The position numbers and the translations under genes are program-made. Shown here in pieces: positions 44,045 through 57,000 of a stretch of 64,000 nt of DNA. The notes beneath the pieces are model-generated. The model had not been told where the DNA came from. It made no database searches and worked only from the letters and a program-made list of their open reading frames with translations. This DNA is from Hofstenia miamia. Lineage: Eukaryota; Xenacoelomorpha; Acoela. How positions within the stretch are numbered: position 1 is the first letter of the stretch; every line of letters starts with the position of its first letter. The stretch is taken from NCBI GenBank assembly GCA_004352715.1, contig SCFE01000001.1:6643233-6707232 (forward strand), given 5' to 3'.

Positions 44045-44480
44045 GTCTATCGGTTAGATTGGGCTTGACCTCGCGGTACAGATGGCAGTCTCATGACTTG
44101 CAAAGAAATTTAAGTATTAGTGTATCATCCGAATGGTAGATAATATCTTCATCGTCCTCAGTTGTAAATATGTTGACCTTGCTTATGTCCTTAGTACTGT
44201 ATGCAAATAGTGGTCATCCAAGAGGGCATCCCTGTGGTATGCTAGTTTGGTAATGAATATGAATAACATCTTGTTCTGTTCCGTTCGTTGTTTGCTGCCA
44301 TTCATGGAAGTAATTTTGAAGTCACGAATTGGTGTCATTTGGATCCAAAGCTTTGGAAATCAAATCTACGAGCATAACAAAGCATCCGTGGTGCATCTTC
44401 TAGTCTTATACGAAAATTGTGATTTATCCGGTTCCATGTCATTCTGCGGGAGGAATATTGTAGCATCATCCAAGAAAGAA
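44045..44480 (-). pseudogene. LINE reverse transcriptase fragment (second LINE copy type)
   Basis: Minus-strand blocks: QFSYKTRRCTTDALLC (RT motif 2a-like, 44429-44382), WQQTTNGTEQ, TSIPQGCPLG (motif B, about 44245-44216) and, in the same frame, FAYSTKDISK and IIYHSDDTLILKF (catalytic DD at about 44133-44128). Stops interrupt the frame near 44378 and after CPLG. Motif A is not recognisable. The motif B sequence (IPQGCPLG) differs from the GVPQG of the other two LINE relics, suggesting a distinct family. Confidence 0.75.
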
Positions 44481-44489
44481 CACTCAAAA

Positions 44490-45170
44490 CTCTATCGATG
44501 ATTTATGTTAATTCTTGGAAAATGCATTTATTAATTTTGATAGTTAATTTCGGCAAGTAGTAGTCGCCAAAATGGTTTGACAAAATTACGTGTGGACAAT
44601 ACGCCTGCACACAGTTCTGCAAAGCCACGCGGTACGCAGAAATTTAAACCGTGGGAAAACCAAAATTGAAATAAGGCGACTGGTACTTGTTTAGCAGCAT
44701 TTAATCGGTAAATATGTTTTAGTAAATTTTGTATAAATAGAAAACCACGAGCTGTGAATATGATGAACATTAACCTCGTTATATTTTCATTGATTATTGC
44801 GGTTTGATTAATTAATACTTTATGCGCAGCTAAACGGTTTTCTGTGTGCAACAATCGTAGTGCTAGCAGTGAAGGAGCAGTTAATGGGTATCGCGCTTGA
44901 TTGTTGTAATGCAGTTAGGTTATGGATAGGTGTAGGGATTTTCCTCCCGTTTGGCGCGCACTCAATTCATTTCCTATCATGTAGTAACAAATGCAACAAA
45001 GGCGTTTTTGCCATCGTAAGTAAATATTACTATTTACATTAACCGAGTTTTAGATCTAAATTATGACGAATAACGTGACCGATAATGTGACCGATTTTAT
45101 AGTGATTTTAATAGTAGTTTGTAGCTAGCCTTTGTATATAGTTTTTAGTAGCTAGCGTTGTGTCTTATTT
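44490..45170. other. Unassigned region with a 107-codon ORF
   Basis: The minus ORF 44854-44531 and a plus-strand reading over the same bases (containing GTQKFKPWENQN and RKPRAVNMMNINLVIFSLII) are both protein-like for short stretches, but neither shows a family motif. I cannot say which strand, if either, was coding. Confidence 0.3.
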
Positions 45171-45176
45171 TTAATA

Positions 45177-45299
45177 TGTCAGTAGTTTGTAGTTAATAGT
45201 TTGTATCGTAGTTTATTAGATGTAGGAAGCTGCTCTATATATATTAAATGTTTTTACGTAATAGCAGCTAGTGTCTGTCATTGCAAACAACTACTGACA
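45177..45299. repeat. LTR-like or foldback unit with TGTCAGTAG..CTACTGACA ends
   Basis: Ends TGTCAGTAGTTTGTAG and CAAACAACTACTGACA are inverted repeats (13 of 16 matching) beginning TG and ending CA, with a TATA-like TATATATATTAAA inside. This could be a very short solo LTR or a small foldback. No tRNA primer-binding site follows, no partner LTR is in the window, and the 5-bp flanks (TAATA/TTATA) do not match well. Confidence 0.35.
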
Positions 45300-45639
45300 T
45301 TATACGAATTGAGCTTGAGCACTAAGTCGAGTTGTGTTCATAGTTTATTTCACTCATTAGGGCACACATAACAAATATGATTTCATGAGACTGAGCTGAG
45401 ATGGAATCACAATGGATCGGATCTTTAACTACGTACATGGATGGAGTTGTTGACAGTTCTGGCGAACCTGTTATGATCTCAGTGACTTGGCGTCGGGCAA
45501 GTGCGCCCAGAGATTTCAATCCTCTTCAATCGATGAAGTATCTAAACAATACTACTTACTAATTGTTATTGGAACATCTGTTAATGCAGTGTGGAATATA
45601 CAATTAAAGGACAGAAGAGAAAACTTAGATAATACTTAC

Positions 45640-46252
45640 CCCGTGATAGCTGATGCTGATCCCTGGATTGATTCTCTAAATAGATTATCTAGCTCTGAAG
45701 TGTTAGTTTCACCTGGGTAGCGATATTACAATATTTGAAGAGCTATTCCATCAAGGTATTGTGATTGGTTTAGCGTAACAGAGACAGGTCGAAACATATT
45801 AGGGTCTTCAATACTCTTATTTTCCATATTTTGCAACGAACTCATTAGAACATAATTTCATTTGTTAACGCATGGACATATTTGCTCACGGAGACTCTGC
45901 TTGTAGATAATTTGGTATGGAGTTGAATATGTTAGAAAATTTTCTTTAGTATTTTGGAGGCCCATATCTTAAACTATTCCTTTTTGTCACATCAATCTCA
46001 TGAAAAAGCTTCTCTACCATTTCTTCAGTCACTTCAATGTTTACTACGTCCTGTTCAACATAGTTCTGAATGCAGAGGTCTTAGTCCATAAATTTATGTT
46101 CATTAAATCGGGCATTTGATTCATCAATATGTAAAACTCTGCTCATGTTTCACTAATCTTGTGCATACTTCTTTTGGGAGTTCCATTTGTGTCATAGCAC
46201 ATATTCTTTTAACATACTTACTTATCCTGTTTGGTCTTTGATTACGGTGCAT
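45640..46252 (-). pseudogene. Unidentified degenerate multi-segment coding relic
   Basis: Four overlapping open segments follow each other on the minus strand: MHRNQRPNRISKYVKRIC with AMTQMELPKEVCTRLVKHEQ (46252-46124); DESNARFNEHKFMD then, after a stop, EVTEEMVEKLFHEIDVTKRN and YGPPKY (to 45946); MFRPVSVTLNQSQYLDGIAL (to 45726); and YPGETNTSELDNLF with RESIQGSASAITG (to about 45645), where GGGTAAGTATT could be a splice donor. Composition is soluble-protein-like, quite unlike the Ile/Phe/Tyr noise of neighbouring ORFs. I do not recognise the family. It could be an old transposon ORF or a decayed host gene. Confidence 0.35.
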
Positions 46253-46561
46253 ATTTTTTAAATTTCGTAATACTGAGTGAAGCACATATTTCTAACCATT
46301 AATTTTAATTTCTCATTACATTTGATGATCCTGTCACCGAGGCTTGCGATTCTTATTCTTTTGAGAACACATCACATACAAAATTATCGTAAACTTCAAC
46401 TTTTAAGACCACCTAATCGATGTTTAATCATTAGGTGGTTTCAAATCCATCTTGAATTACCATGCTATCACATTGAGAACATGATATTAATTATAAATGC
46501 TTTATGGTATTCGGTGATGATTGTTTCTAATTATTTCCCTTTCTCCTTTGATAATTTGTTG

Positions 46562-46567
<6 letters not shown>

Positions 46568-46596
<29 letters not shown>

Positions 46597-46749
46597 NNNN
46601 NNNNNNNNNNNNNNNNNNNNNNNNNNNNNNNNNNNNNNNNNNNNNNNNNNNNNNNNNNNNNNNNNNNNNNNNNNNNNNNNNNNNNNNNNNNNNNNNNNNN
46701 NNNNNNNNNNNNNNNNNNNNNNNNNNNNNNNNNNNNNNNNNNNNNNNNN

Positions 46750-46777
<28 letters not shown>
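46568..46777. repeat. (TA)n microsatellite containing a 153-N gap
   Basis: TA repeats flank N at 46597-46749. Confidence 0.95.
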
Positions 46778-46779
<2 letters not shown>

Positions 46780-46783
<4 letters not shown>

Positions 46784-49700
46784 GACTGAGTGGAATCGGC
46801 TAGGTAGGTGTCGAGGACAACACTAAATCGCAAGTAATTCAAGATTAGAGTTGGAAGATTCATGAATAACCGATTGTATATTCATGCAAAAGAAGCCACA
46901 TTTTTATGAAATTTGCAAAATTTCTATCTAAACGACTATTATGACAAATATTTTGCAGATTTGCAACATTGGGCACTGTCTCAGTGGTCTTCATTTCACG
47001 TATATTGAATATTCATACTCCTGGACAAATTCCTACTCAGTTTTGATTTTTAAGTCAGAGTAGAAAAAACTGCCTAATTTTGTCTTTTGGTTGGAGGGCG
47101 TTGATAAATCAAATTTTTGCTGCATATTTTTTTTGAAAGCGTTCTTGATATGGCCATCCGATATTGTCCGATTTTTTTTGAAGAAGCAATTATGTACAAG
47201 ATCGAGGATCCGACAGAGTAATAATGCAAGGGTACGAAGTCTGTTCTGAAATTAATCGAATGATTTTTGGTTTTTGTCTATTATCGAATTTACAACTAAA
47301 ATAACCAGCAAAGAGGATTTGAGGATTATGTCACTGATTAAATACCAGTGATGTACCTTTCATTATTTCCCTTGATGTCAATGAAGATTGATATCAAAAC
47401 TAGAGGAAATTATTTTCGTTCAGATCCCAGTTAAATACTGCATTTATATTTGCCCCTGTTGTGCGGGATCAGGGATCGCATTTAAATGAATATATTTGGA
47501 AACAAATCTCAGTTGTTTGAAGGTATTATTTTCTCCATCCCCCTGAATATTTGGTTTCATAGTGGTAATATTTAAAATTTACTACCTTTGATTAGATTGA
47601 CAACTAGATCCCTTAAAGTTTCCGGATCATAAGATCACACAATTTATAAATATGTGATAGGAAAAGCGTACACAAACGCACACATCTTAATAAAGTCAAG
47701 CTAATTATTGCTTAAATATTGAATTTCACAAATGTCTAATGTGCCTGAAATAGTTTTAATGGTTTTAAAAGCGGCTTATGTTTAATTTGTTTGTTTCTGT
47801 GCGAATCCACTTCTTAACTTCGAATTTGAATCCGAATATTCAGGCAATGGATTCGTAAATCCGAATAAAAACTTTAGTCCAAGATGTAATCGTAGTTGCG
47901 AAAAAATCTTTTGTTAATAATGGCTGCTGAAAAACGACTTCGAGAGATGAAAAAACAGCATTTTACTACAATAGAAAAATTCCATAGGCAAATGTGATTT
48001 ACACGCTTCACGCATCGAGTTAGTTGCAACGTTTTTTCAGTATCTTCTAGAAATTTCTAGATCTCACTATACCAAGATTCAAATTTACGGATTTGAATCC
48101 GAATACTAATTGAGATTCAGACTCATTTGGTGAAAAGGCCCATTGTTCTAAAATGGATTAATATTAAGTTAATAGTTTTGCGAAAAATAGAACGGGGTTA
48201 CATTAAGAAACTTAATAAATGTATGCAGAATGTTTCACAAAGTGATATTTTAACTTGAAGATTTTGGCTTTACTATCATTTTTCTTCATTCCAAAGTTTA
48301 TGCAAATATATGACGGTAGCAAAGCCTTGAAAGCAATGTTTTAGAAAAACGGGTCATTTATTGTACAATTTTACAGGACATGAAATGCAATTAAATGCTG
48401 GAAATCTTACCTTATCATACTGTTCGCCTATATGGATGAATCCTCCCATACTGTACAATACTGTTCAAATATCATTGCCAAATTTATCAAATGGGAAGAC
48501 GCAGCAAAGTCTTTAACATGTAATTTTAATTTATTTGCATTCATTCTAAAGCCTGTGAAATCTGCGTGATTATTTTATGTAAATCTACAAAATTTATCAA
48601 TTAATATTTCAAAATTAACAAAGGTTTCAAAAATAAACTATAATTTGAGTAATTTTTGAAAACTAGTTTTATATCATTTATAACGTTTTGAAATCAAAAT
48701 CTAATGTAAACGGCATAATTCATATTTATTAAAAAAAGATAAAATAGTTGAATAGATAAAATGACATTAATTAACTTCATTTTTCCCAAAATGCTTAAAT
48801 AAAATATTCCAGTATTTTCTGCAATTTCTATTTTTCTCTTTCCTGTTTCATTAGCAAAGCTTTTACTGTATTTTATGGTTGAGATAAGCTTAAATAAGTA
48901 TGTGTTTGAAGAAAAACTTTCAGCCATAAATAAATCTGTTTTGTAAAATCTTTAGATTATTCCCGCGAGTTAGCCCAAAATCATATGCGGTGTATTACAA
49001 ATTTCATGTAGTTGTAATTGTGAATTTTAATTGTGTCTAGGCTCTAATGACGTAACTAATCATTTACATGGTCGGAATTTTGTACATTTTGTAAATCGAT
49101 ATTGTATAACCAGCAGGGCTGTACTATATTTGAGAAGTAATATGTTATATTTTGACCAAATTTTGTTATTCAAAAATCGAGCACCCCCTAGAGTACACCC
49201 ATGCTTACCAGACATAAAGTGGAGGTATTTAAAGTAAAATAACTTAATAGATTTGCTTTTACTACATAACAGCAATAAATATAATATCTATGCTGTGTTC
49301 AACAACTAATTATCTATTTTAGAACTTTTTGAAGTCAGGCAAACGTGCTTAATTCCTTGTTTTACAAAGATTCAAATTTTGAAATAAAAGTGTTTGCTAA
49401 CTAAAGTTGGAAGAGGGGCTGTTTTGATTTAGCATAGAATTCAAATAAAAAATTTAAGAAATCAATTATTATAAAGCAAATAATATAATTCGGCGCACGA
49501 TACACTGAAGTTCATCCATCAAATTGATATAAAACCACAAAATTTCATTAAACAATTAATTTCTGAAAAAACAATGATGATATTGACTTGTCAATCTGTA
49601 GGATTGAATTTCCTACATAATTCAACTCTAATATAATAATCAGGTTTTCGTAAAAGTATATCTAAAATATCATTGTAATATCATCACCCAGGCAAAAGAT

Positions 49701-52070
49701 GTGTATAATAACGAGGTATGATTTAGATACAACCCATTACAGATTCCGATATGCGGGGTAATGTATATGCTCACTCTTACTGTTCTTTTGTAATTGTAAA
49801 GCTATAGAGATAACTTCATTAATACTCCAAAACTAGAATAACAATTCACCACTACTATTTTGGTAACACCATCGAAAGTAACAAGAGAGTGCGATGGGAA
49901 CACCTGCCCATACCATGAAGACAGTTCACAGTTCGTCGACAATTCAATCCATCCATTTATCCACAACCATTGTTCCATTTGCTGCAACTCAGCTCAATCT
50001 CAATTAAAGAGTTTTTTTGTGTGTGCCTTACTTATTGTGTAATAATTACCAGTCACTAATCGACCTAACTGTTATTCTCAATACATGTTACTTTAATATA
50101 CAAACCAGATAACATATCGCAACCTGGCAATAGCTGCTATTGAACGAATTAAAAGCTTCCTACATTTAATTAAAAGATATATACAATAACGACTGATGAT
50201 AAAAAGGACAACACTAGCTGCAGACAAAATAAGAAGGTAACTATAAACTAAGGCAGCTTCTAACATACATGTAAATACTATACAATCAATATGGTCACTT
50301 ATCGGTCAATTATAAGTAAAACAATTTGGACCTAAAATAGTAATAATTAATTGACACACCTAAAGTGGCTATCAGCCTTTCGCGTACTTGTTACTATATG
50401 TAATACGAACGAATGGTAGCCAGCTAAGCATGAGAAAAATATTCCTATCCCTAGTCGTACTTAATTGCATGCAATCATCGAGGCTAACATCTCGTAGCAA
50501 TCCCTCACAACAGCCCTCCATCATTACACACAAAGAATGCTTAGCTGCGCATCTTAAATAAAATTAATCAAACCACGAAGCTAAAGTAAACTACTAAAAG
50601 TTAAATTTCATCCATCTTACAGCGCTTCATTCCTATTTATATAAAATTTTATTGAACATATTTACCGATTAAAGAAGTACCAGTTGCTAATTGATTTTTT
50701 ATTTTCACGTAATAAAGTTCTGCGTGAACCACGTGGTTAACTAAAATTAATGCGGAGCTTTTTGTTCATAAGTGTTTTGTCAAATTAGCTGCCACCGATA
50801 ATTGCTTTTACAATTTGTCAAATCACTTAATGCAAATTCCATTAAATTGACATGAGTTTCTAATTAGAGTTTTACGTTGTTTTTTCTTTCTTCTTTGTTA
50901 CGATTTCACGAATTTCATGGGATTATGCTACATCATGACTATCTTGTTGTTTGTTTATTTTATCGTTTTTGCGTTTCTAAAAGTTTTTCTTGTACAATGA
51001 TGTCGATTGTCCACAGTGACAATTCTAATAATTCCATCATACATATTTCATATATAATAAGTTTGGTTTTCAATGAGGTAACTACACAGTTTATCAAAAA
51101 TATGCATATATTTGTGAATGTGAAATTCATTGTTGTGCTGAAAGAAACTGGCGGTCGATAGCAATTTGAAAAATCATCAAAATTCCTATCTGTAAAACGG
51201 AATTTTTTATAAAAACCCAAAAATCCCATTAACAATGGCAACGGTCCGGTTTCTGGTATTAATACGGCCTCAAATCATTCTACATATATCAAAAATTGGT
51301 AGAAAAGTGAGGAAGATCAATTTAATAAGTGATGGAATTTTGCGTAAAAATATTCTGTAAGAGCCGAAGTAAGCCATTGACAATGCTCAAAGTATACCAA
51401 AAAATTTTTTTCTGACAGGCGAGTTGTAATATTTCACGTTGCATTTTTCCGTCCTTCAGACTTCGTAGCATAGAAATTGTACAGGTTTTTAGGGCATATA
51501 CTGAAAAAAATATTCTTAATTAGACATTGAATGACGCATGATCACGCGGAAATGACTTAAGTCGTAAGAATTTGGAGTTTAACATTTTATGAAGTAAGAA
51601 TTTTGGATCGATTTCAAGAAAAAAATCAATTTATATAAATAGTGAGAAGTATCCTTTCTGTCCTAGACTTTTTAAAACTTCCCGCATATATTTCAAGTAA
51701 GAACAAAAGTACCCTCATCGTACATTTGTTATGTGCGTAGCCAAAAATTTACTTACAGCCATACTTCCGGTGTATGCTTGCAAAGCATATGAATCGATCA
51801 TATCATGAGGGAAGTTCAGGAGACATATTTGCCAACCTAAGCCATTGGATAGTATGACATTACCAAAGTTTTTGCTATTTGAGCCAGATCTCACCTCATG
51901 ACACATTCCAAAATAGTTCTTTCAATAACGCAATGGGTTCCTTAGCTTTTGTATTTAGAAAGTTTACTCTGACCTATGCTGCCCAAGTGCAAGAATGCAA
52001 ATATTTGTGGGCTATTAATCCTAAAAAACACTATAGACAACTATTACTCTAATTCGCACATCATTGGGTA
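46780..52070. other. AT-rich intergenic desert, one possible small dyad element
   Basis: No supported gene in about 5.3 kb. At 47812-48120 the words GAATTTGAATCCGAATA and GATTTGAATCCGAATA plus CGTAAATCCGAAT / TTTACGGATTTG recur in both orientations, hinting at an old MITE without clear ends. Other ORFs (60-94 codons at 48927, 49031, 49275, 49987, 50877, 51241, 51906) carry no motif. Confidence 0.4.
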
Positions 52071-52075
52071 CTTTT

Positions 52076-52758
52076 ACGTTATCTCCCCCACTTATATTTT
52101 GCAAAAATAATCAAATTTATCAACGTAATAATTATAACCTTAACCCTAGACCAGACCTAAACCATATCCTAAACTATAGCCCTAACTCCAAAGCTAACTC
52201 CAAATATATCCCTAATCCTAACCCAAAACATAACCCTAAAAACAACTCTAACTTTAAGCTAAATTCTACACAAACCCTAATCTTACCCCAAAACATAAAC
52301 CTAACTAACATGATGCTATGTTACTCACCATGATATGGTGGAATCAATGAAAACATATTCGTTTTAAGTTATGTAAACAACGCAAAGTAACTACGTGAAA
52401 AGATTGAGGGAAAAGCCGCTGTTGTAATTGAATAATTATTGCCAAATCCTATAATTGCTTAGTGAAAAAAAAGCCGCGTGGTTGAACCACAAATTAGCAT
52501 ATTAATAGTAGTGTATTATAGTTAGTTTAAAAATCATTTAATAATAAATTTGCATATCCCTTCTGCATATTGTTTGGGGTATGGTTTGGGTTAGGGTTAG
52601 GACTAAGGTGTGAGTTGGCTTAGTTTAGGGTTAGGGTTAGGGTTTCTGTTAATGTTGAGTTTCGGGAAGGGGTTTGGGTTAGGTCTATAGTTGTTATATT
52701 GATAAACTTGCATATTTTTGCAATTATTTGAGTGGGGGAAGGGAGAGAATTTTTACGT
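52076..52758. mobile_element. Foldback element whose arms contain degenerate telomere-like repeats
   Basis: The arms are inverted: left ACGTTATCTCCCCCACTTAT, TTGCAAAAATAATCAAATTT, ATCAACG..; right (reverse complement) ACGTAAAAATTCTCTCCCTT, CCCCCACTCAAATAATTGC, AAAAATATGCAAGTTTATCA. Next inwards the left arm becomes a degenerate CCCTAA array (52140-52310: AACCCTAGACC, AGCCCTAAC, AACCCAAAACATAACCCTAA), and the right arm the complementary TTAGGG array (52575-52690, with TTAGGGTTAGGGTT at about 52626). The 250-bp centre is unrelated AT-rich sequence. No ORF is real here; the Asn/Pro-rich ORF at 52064 is the repeat translated. Confidence 0.65.
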
Positions 52759-52759
52759 T

Positions 52760-53830
52760 GATCAGAATTTTAATAATAAAGAATGTGGGTGGATTTAGAT
52801 TCTTCTATTCTCATTATCAAGAAAGTCTAGTTAATTCATATTTTCTAATTTTAGAATTAATATATTTTTCATATTAATATGTTCTGTCAGTGTTATAAAA
52901 ATGTTGGTCTAAAAATGAACGTTGTAATGAACCTTTTTAAAGAATAGAGAATATTGATATTGGGTACCAGTTATTGCCGCTGGAAATATTTAATTAAAAA
53001 TTCTTATTACATTTAAAAATTTAATGAATACAATCCTGACAGCTTACATTGATAAATGGGAATGAAAAATACAAATATATTTTAAGCAATTTTTTCATCA
53101 ATAACACTCACATTTATTGAAAAATGAATTGGTGAGGATTATGAGCTTCTGGATCGTATTGGACAAATGTGGATTTGCTTTTTTCGTGCATGCATAAAAG
53201 ATTTTTTAGAAAGAATGGTTTTTATCAACGTTGGAAATATTAAATATTAGAAAACTTGCCTAAGATGGATAAGTGTCGACATGTTTTTGTCCTCCACTGT
53301 TTTATTATTAACCAAATATCTGAGGAGGTGTAAGTAATTGCATTTAACGAATAATACCAGTACATTTTCTTTACATTTGTTTGAAAAACATGCAATTGGA
53401 TAGACGTTTTACTCAACGAAATGCTTATCAATATGTCGAATTTTAACAAAAGCATACAAGCAACCTGTAGTTAGCATTAATAAGAATAAATACATTTGGC
53501 TATGATGAAATATCATAATGAATACATAATTTGATTGATGCGTATTATAGTAGTCAAAGCAATCCCCCATCACATCATTCAAGTCATTTGACGTTTGACA
53601 AACTGGCTTAGATAAATAGCATTAGTTTGAGCGATTCCAATTGGAAAAAGTACTACTCGATAAATAATATTAAACGTTAACTTTGCATACTAAATAATTT
53701 TTAGAGAAGAAAACTTTGCGAGGATTTGTTGTTTAATATTGGTCAAATTTAAAATTTAAATTCTATCCACATTTAACGTTGATGTAATTATAAAGTTTCA
53801 ATCAAACTAATGAAAGCAATAACTAACTTA
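52760..53830. other. AT-rich intergenic, nothing recognised
   Basis: No coding or structural feature could be supported. Confidence 0.45.
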
Positions 53831-53834
53831 GTTG

Positions 53835-54062
53835 CATAGATCTTTCAAACCCATTGAGTCTTGCAGTGTGCAATGTCAGAGTTTGCGGTACCGACGGTGT
53901 ATACGATCAGAAACTTCGCGTATTTGTATTGAAACAGGTTAATGCGACACAGACGAAAATGAAAGAGACTCTTCTTCAGATTTTCGATATCATTATTAGT
54001 TTTTAAGATATAAGCATTTAAAATTTTCAATAGCAAAATATTTTATAAAGTTCATGGGTTGT
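53835..54062. repeat. Dispersed repeat family X, copy 4 (partial)
   Basis: Shares CAAACCCATTGAG, TGTGCAATGTCAGA, AACTTCGCG, GAGACTCTTCTTCAGAT, AAGATATAAGCATTTAAAAT and GTTCATGGGTTGTTTAA with copy 1 in the same orientation. Confidence 0.6.
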
Positions 54063-54064
54063 TT

Positions 54065-57000
54065 AAATTTAGTTTAAATTATGTCTTTGTCTCAATGACA
54101 TAAAAATAAATTTTATTTAAAATGTCACAATTAAACATCATTAACACATACAATTATTGAGAAAAATAACACTAAGGGCAGTCGACTCGCATCATTCAAA
54201 ATTGATGAATCACATTACGTATGTATATAAATTTCGAATTCGTTTTACTTTAAACTATTTTGCATATCATTTATAGGAGAGTAAGTAAAAGCATCTATTT
54301 ACTGAATAATTTTTATAATGTATTCGAGGAATTTCTAAGCTAAATTTATGTCTAAGATATTTCAAATTCTGTCTTGCCTAACCTGATTAACCTGCCACAA
54401 CTAACTATTAACTTCCTTTTCAACTGAATGTGACTTCAATTTATATCTGACGATAGCTATTCATTATTTACAGCCATTTCTCCGAAACTAGAAAATGATT
54501 TATTTCTAAGTGCTATTCAATTAGTTTGCATCGAAAATATTATCTTAGTACTGCTATTTAACATTTCTGTTTTCTTAGACTCAAATTTATATCGAATCTG
54601 ATTTCACGTTTAAGCGCTCCAGAGGTTCACACAAATCTAGATGGATGTTTGAAGTTTTGTCAAAATACAATTTTCTCGAAAAAAATTCTTTTTATATGAT
54701 TAACAATGCCTAGGATATACTAGATGCTTAAATCTGTTTGGCTGAGAAATTGATTAGTTTGCCCTGAGAAAGTTTGTTTTTCGGAATACTCGCAATCGAC
54801 AGATATCATTAGAATTTTGGATTTTATAACTAAAGCATTTTAACGGAAATTCCACACTCAATTGTGATTTACAAAAAATGGGGCGCTGATGGTGCACAGA
54901 CAATATTAAATCTGGCTAAAGAGTTGCAGTTAATTTTATTGATGAAAAAATGGGGACAAGGAATTCTAGGAAAAAATGTTTTTTTGACACAATCCAAAGA
55001 GCATCACAGAGGTAAATAGATTAGAATAGTCAGGCGCATTGGGAAGTGCTGAAGAATGTAGGCTCTAGAAATTGTTTCGGGAGGAGTTGGAGTTTGGTTG
55101 CACTTTACGTATGTATATTATACATGAGTCGAAAAAATTGGACACAATCCAACTCGACACATAAATATTGTGTGCATTCTGACCAGATTAGACCAGACCA
55201 GACCCACCATGACCCAACCCAAATATTTAGAATAAATAGTCTGATCCAATTCGATTAAGCCCTGAAATAATAAATGTAAACTATTAATTTTTACTAAATT
55301 TTTAATTGATTTTCAGAAACACGGGTTTCTCAACGACTTCAAATTATTATCTATTTCTTAGTTTTGTAATGGTGGAGGCCTACCAAACATTTATGATTCT
55401 AATTTTAGGCTGAGTATGGTCTAACAACAAAACAAATTTTTCACATGAGAAGTATGTCTATCAATTTTCAATAATATTTTGAGAAGCCCTGCACTTTCTC
55501 TTATACCACTTTGTATAAACTAGCATAATTTTAGTTATGAAAATTCACAATTGCATGTACATCTTCAATAATATTTAAATTATTAAGTCTACGTTTTCTG
55601 CTAAAATAAGTATGAGCCTTGATTTATATTTTAAGTATGCGGGCCCAACCGATCCCTATCGTATCTTTAACATATCTGACCCCGCATGACCTGACAAGAA
55701 GCGACCTAATGATAATTTTAACATATGTGACCCGACGCGGTCCACTTTACTTAACTCAAAACAATTACCCAAACTGACCCGACTTCATGAATTATATGTA
55801 TATATATATATTAATATATATATATATATATAAATTTATATATATATATATGTATACAGTATATGCAATACAAATTTTTTTGAAGTAAAAAATTTTTATA
55901 TGAACATCTATGTTTAAATTCAGAACATGACATTTATTATTTTTGAAATTCAGCAGAACACTAAATTTAGCGATAAAATAAGGATGTGTACATTAATTAG
56001 TGCAATATTCTGAAGTCTGAAGTTTTTTATTGCCAGATTTAAAATTTTAGATATATTTCTGAAAAAAATTTCCGTAAACATTATTTTCTTTCATAATAAT
56101 TTTGTTGAATATCAACAGATTATATTTAGTAAAGCGCAAGTTATCATATTTTTCGTGAGTAGAAAATTCATCGATTGCTATTGAGCTACAGCAAGTTTTA
56201 AGGTCATATTCGATTATTAAGTAAGTATAGAGAAACAGTTATCTGAAACCGAACGCCTTTACCGAACTACCTTTACATAGTCTGAATGAAAACTTGGCAT
56301 TATAAAAAGGGTTTCTACACTAGAAATGATTCTAATCAAAAGCTTTTTGGCAATATAACATTGAAAATATTAATATTTTTATGATAGATTTGAAGTTGAA
56401 CAACCTTACTATACTAAAACGTATTTTATCAAACAAATTATTTTGGAAATGTATCTCAATACTTCAGAAACATCCGAACTGAATGTATCGGATATTTAGC
56501 AAAATGTCGGTATATTTCCAATACATTAATTTTGTGAACGACACTCTAATTTGCATACTTCAGTAAAAATGTGATTTATGTTATTCAAGTGTTATTGATG
56601 ACACAGCTACAATATTCTACATATATTCTATTGGACTATTGTTGCAAACCAGAAGCAGAGCAATTTTCAGAATCAATTCTTCAGTACCAAATTTCATGAC
56701 TATTTTCTAAGAGGTAGAAATAAGCAATTCTTTGTCTTTAGTGATTAAAAATTATTTTGATCAACTTAAGAAAAGAATTTTTCATTTAATGTTATAAGCA
56801 CAATGATATCCTAAATGAAGTTGCTTTACCTTAATTGCTCTATTTGGCTGACATTTTTGCGTCATTAGCAAATTTTCTCCGTGTATATTTTGATTTATCG
56901 TTCATAAAAATTGTCTCGTCTAACAGTAACTTGAATGTATATTAACTCCATTTATACGGCGATTTAAATTTCCGGCGAAAGAAGAATAAAATGTTTTTAC

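Noticed and set aside
44531-44854. 107-codon minus ORF as a gene
   Set aside because: No recognisable domain; the opposite strand is equally protein-like, and the region sits among LINE debris.
52064-52333. 89-codon Asn/Pro/Lys-rich ORF resembling a repetitive protein
   Set aside because: It is the CCCTAA-type repeat read in one frame.
52140-52690. Chromosome end or fusion point suggested by TTAGGG-like repeats
   Set aside because: The repeats are short, degenerate and enclosed in inverted non-telomeric arms, which fits a foldback element better than a telomere or fusion scar.
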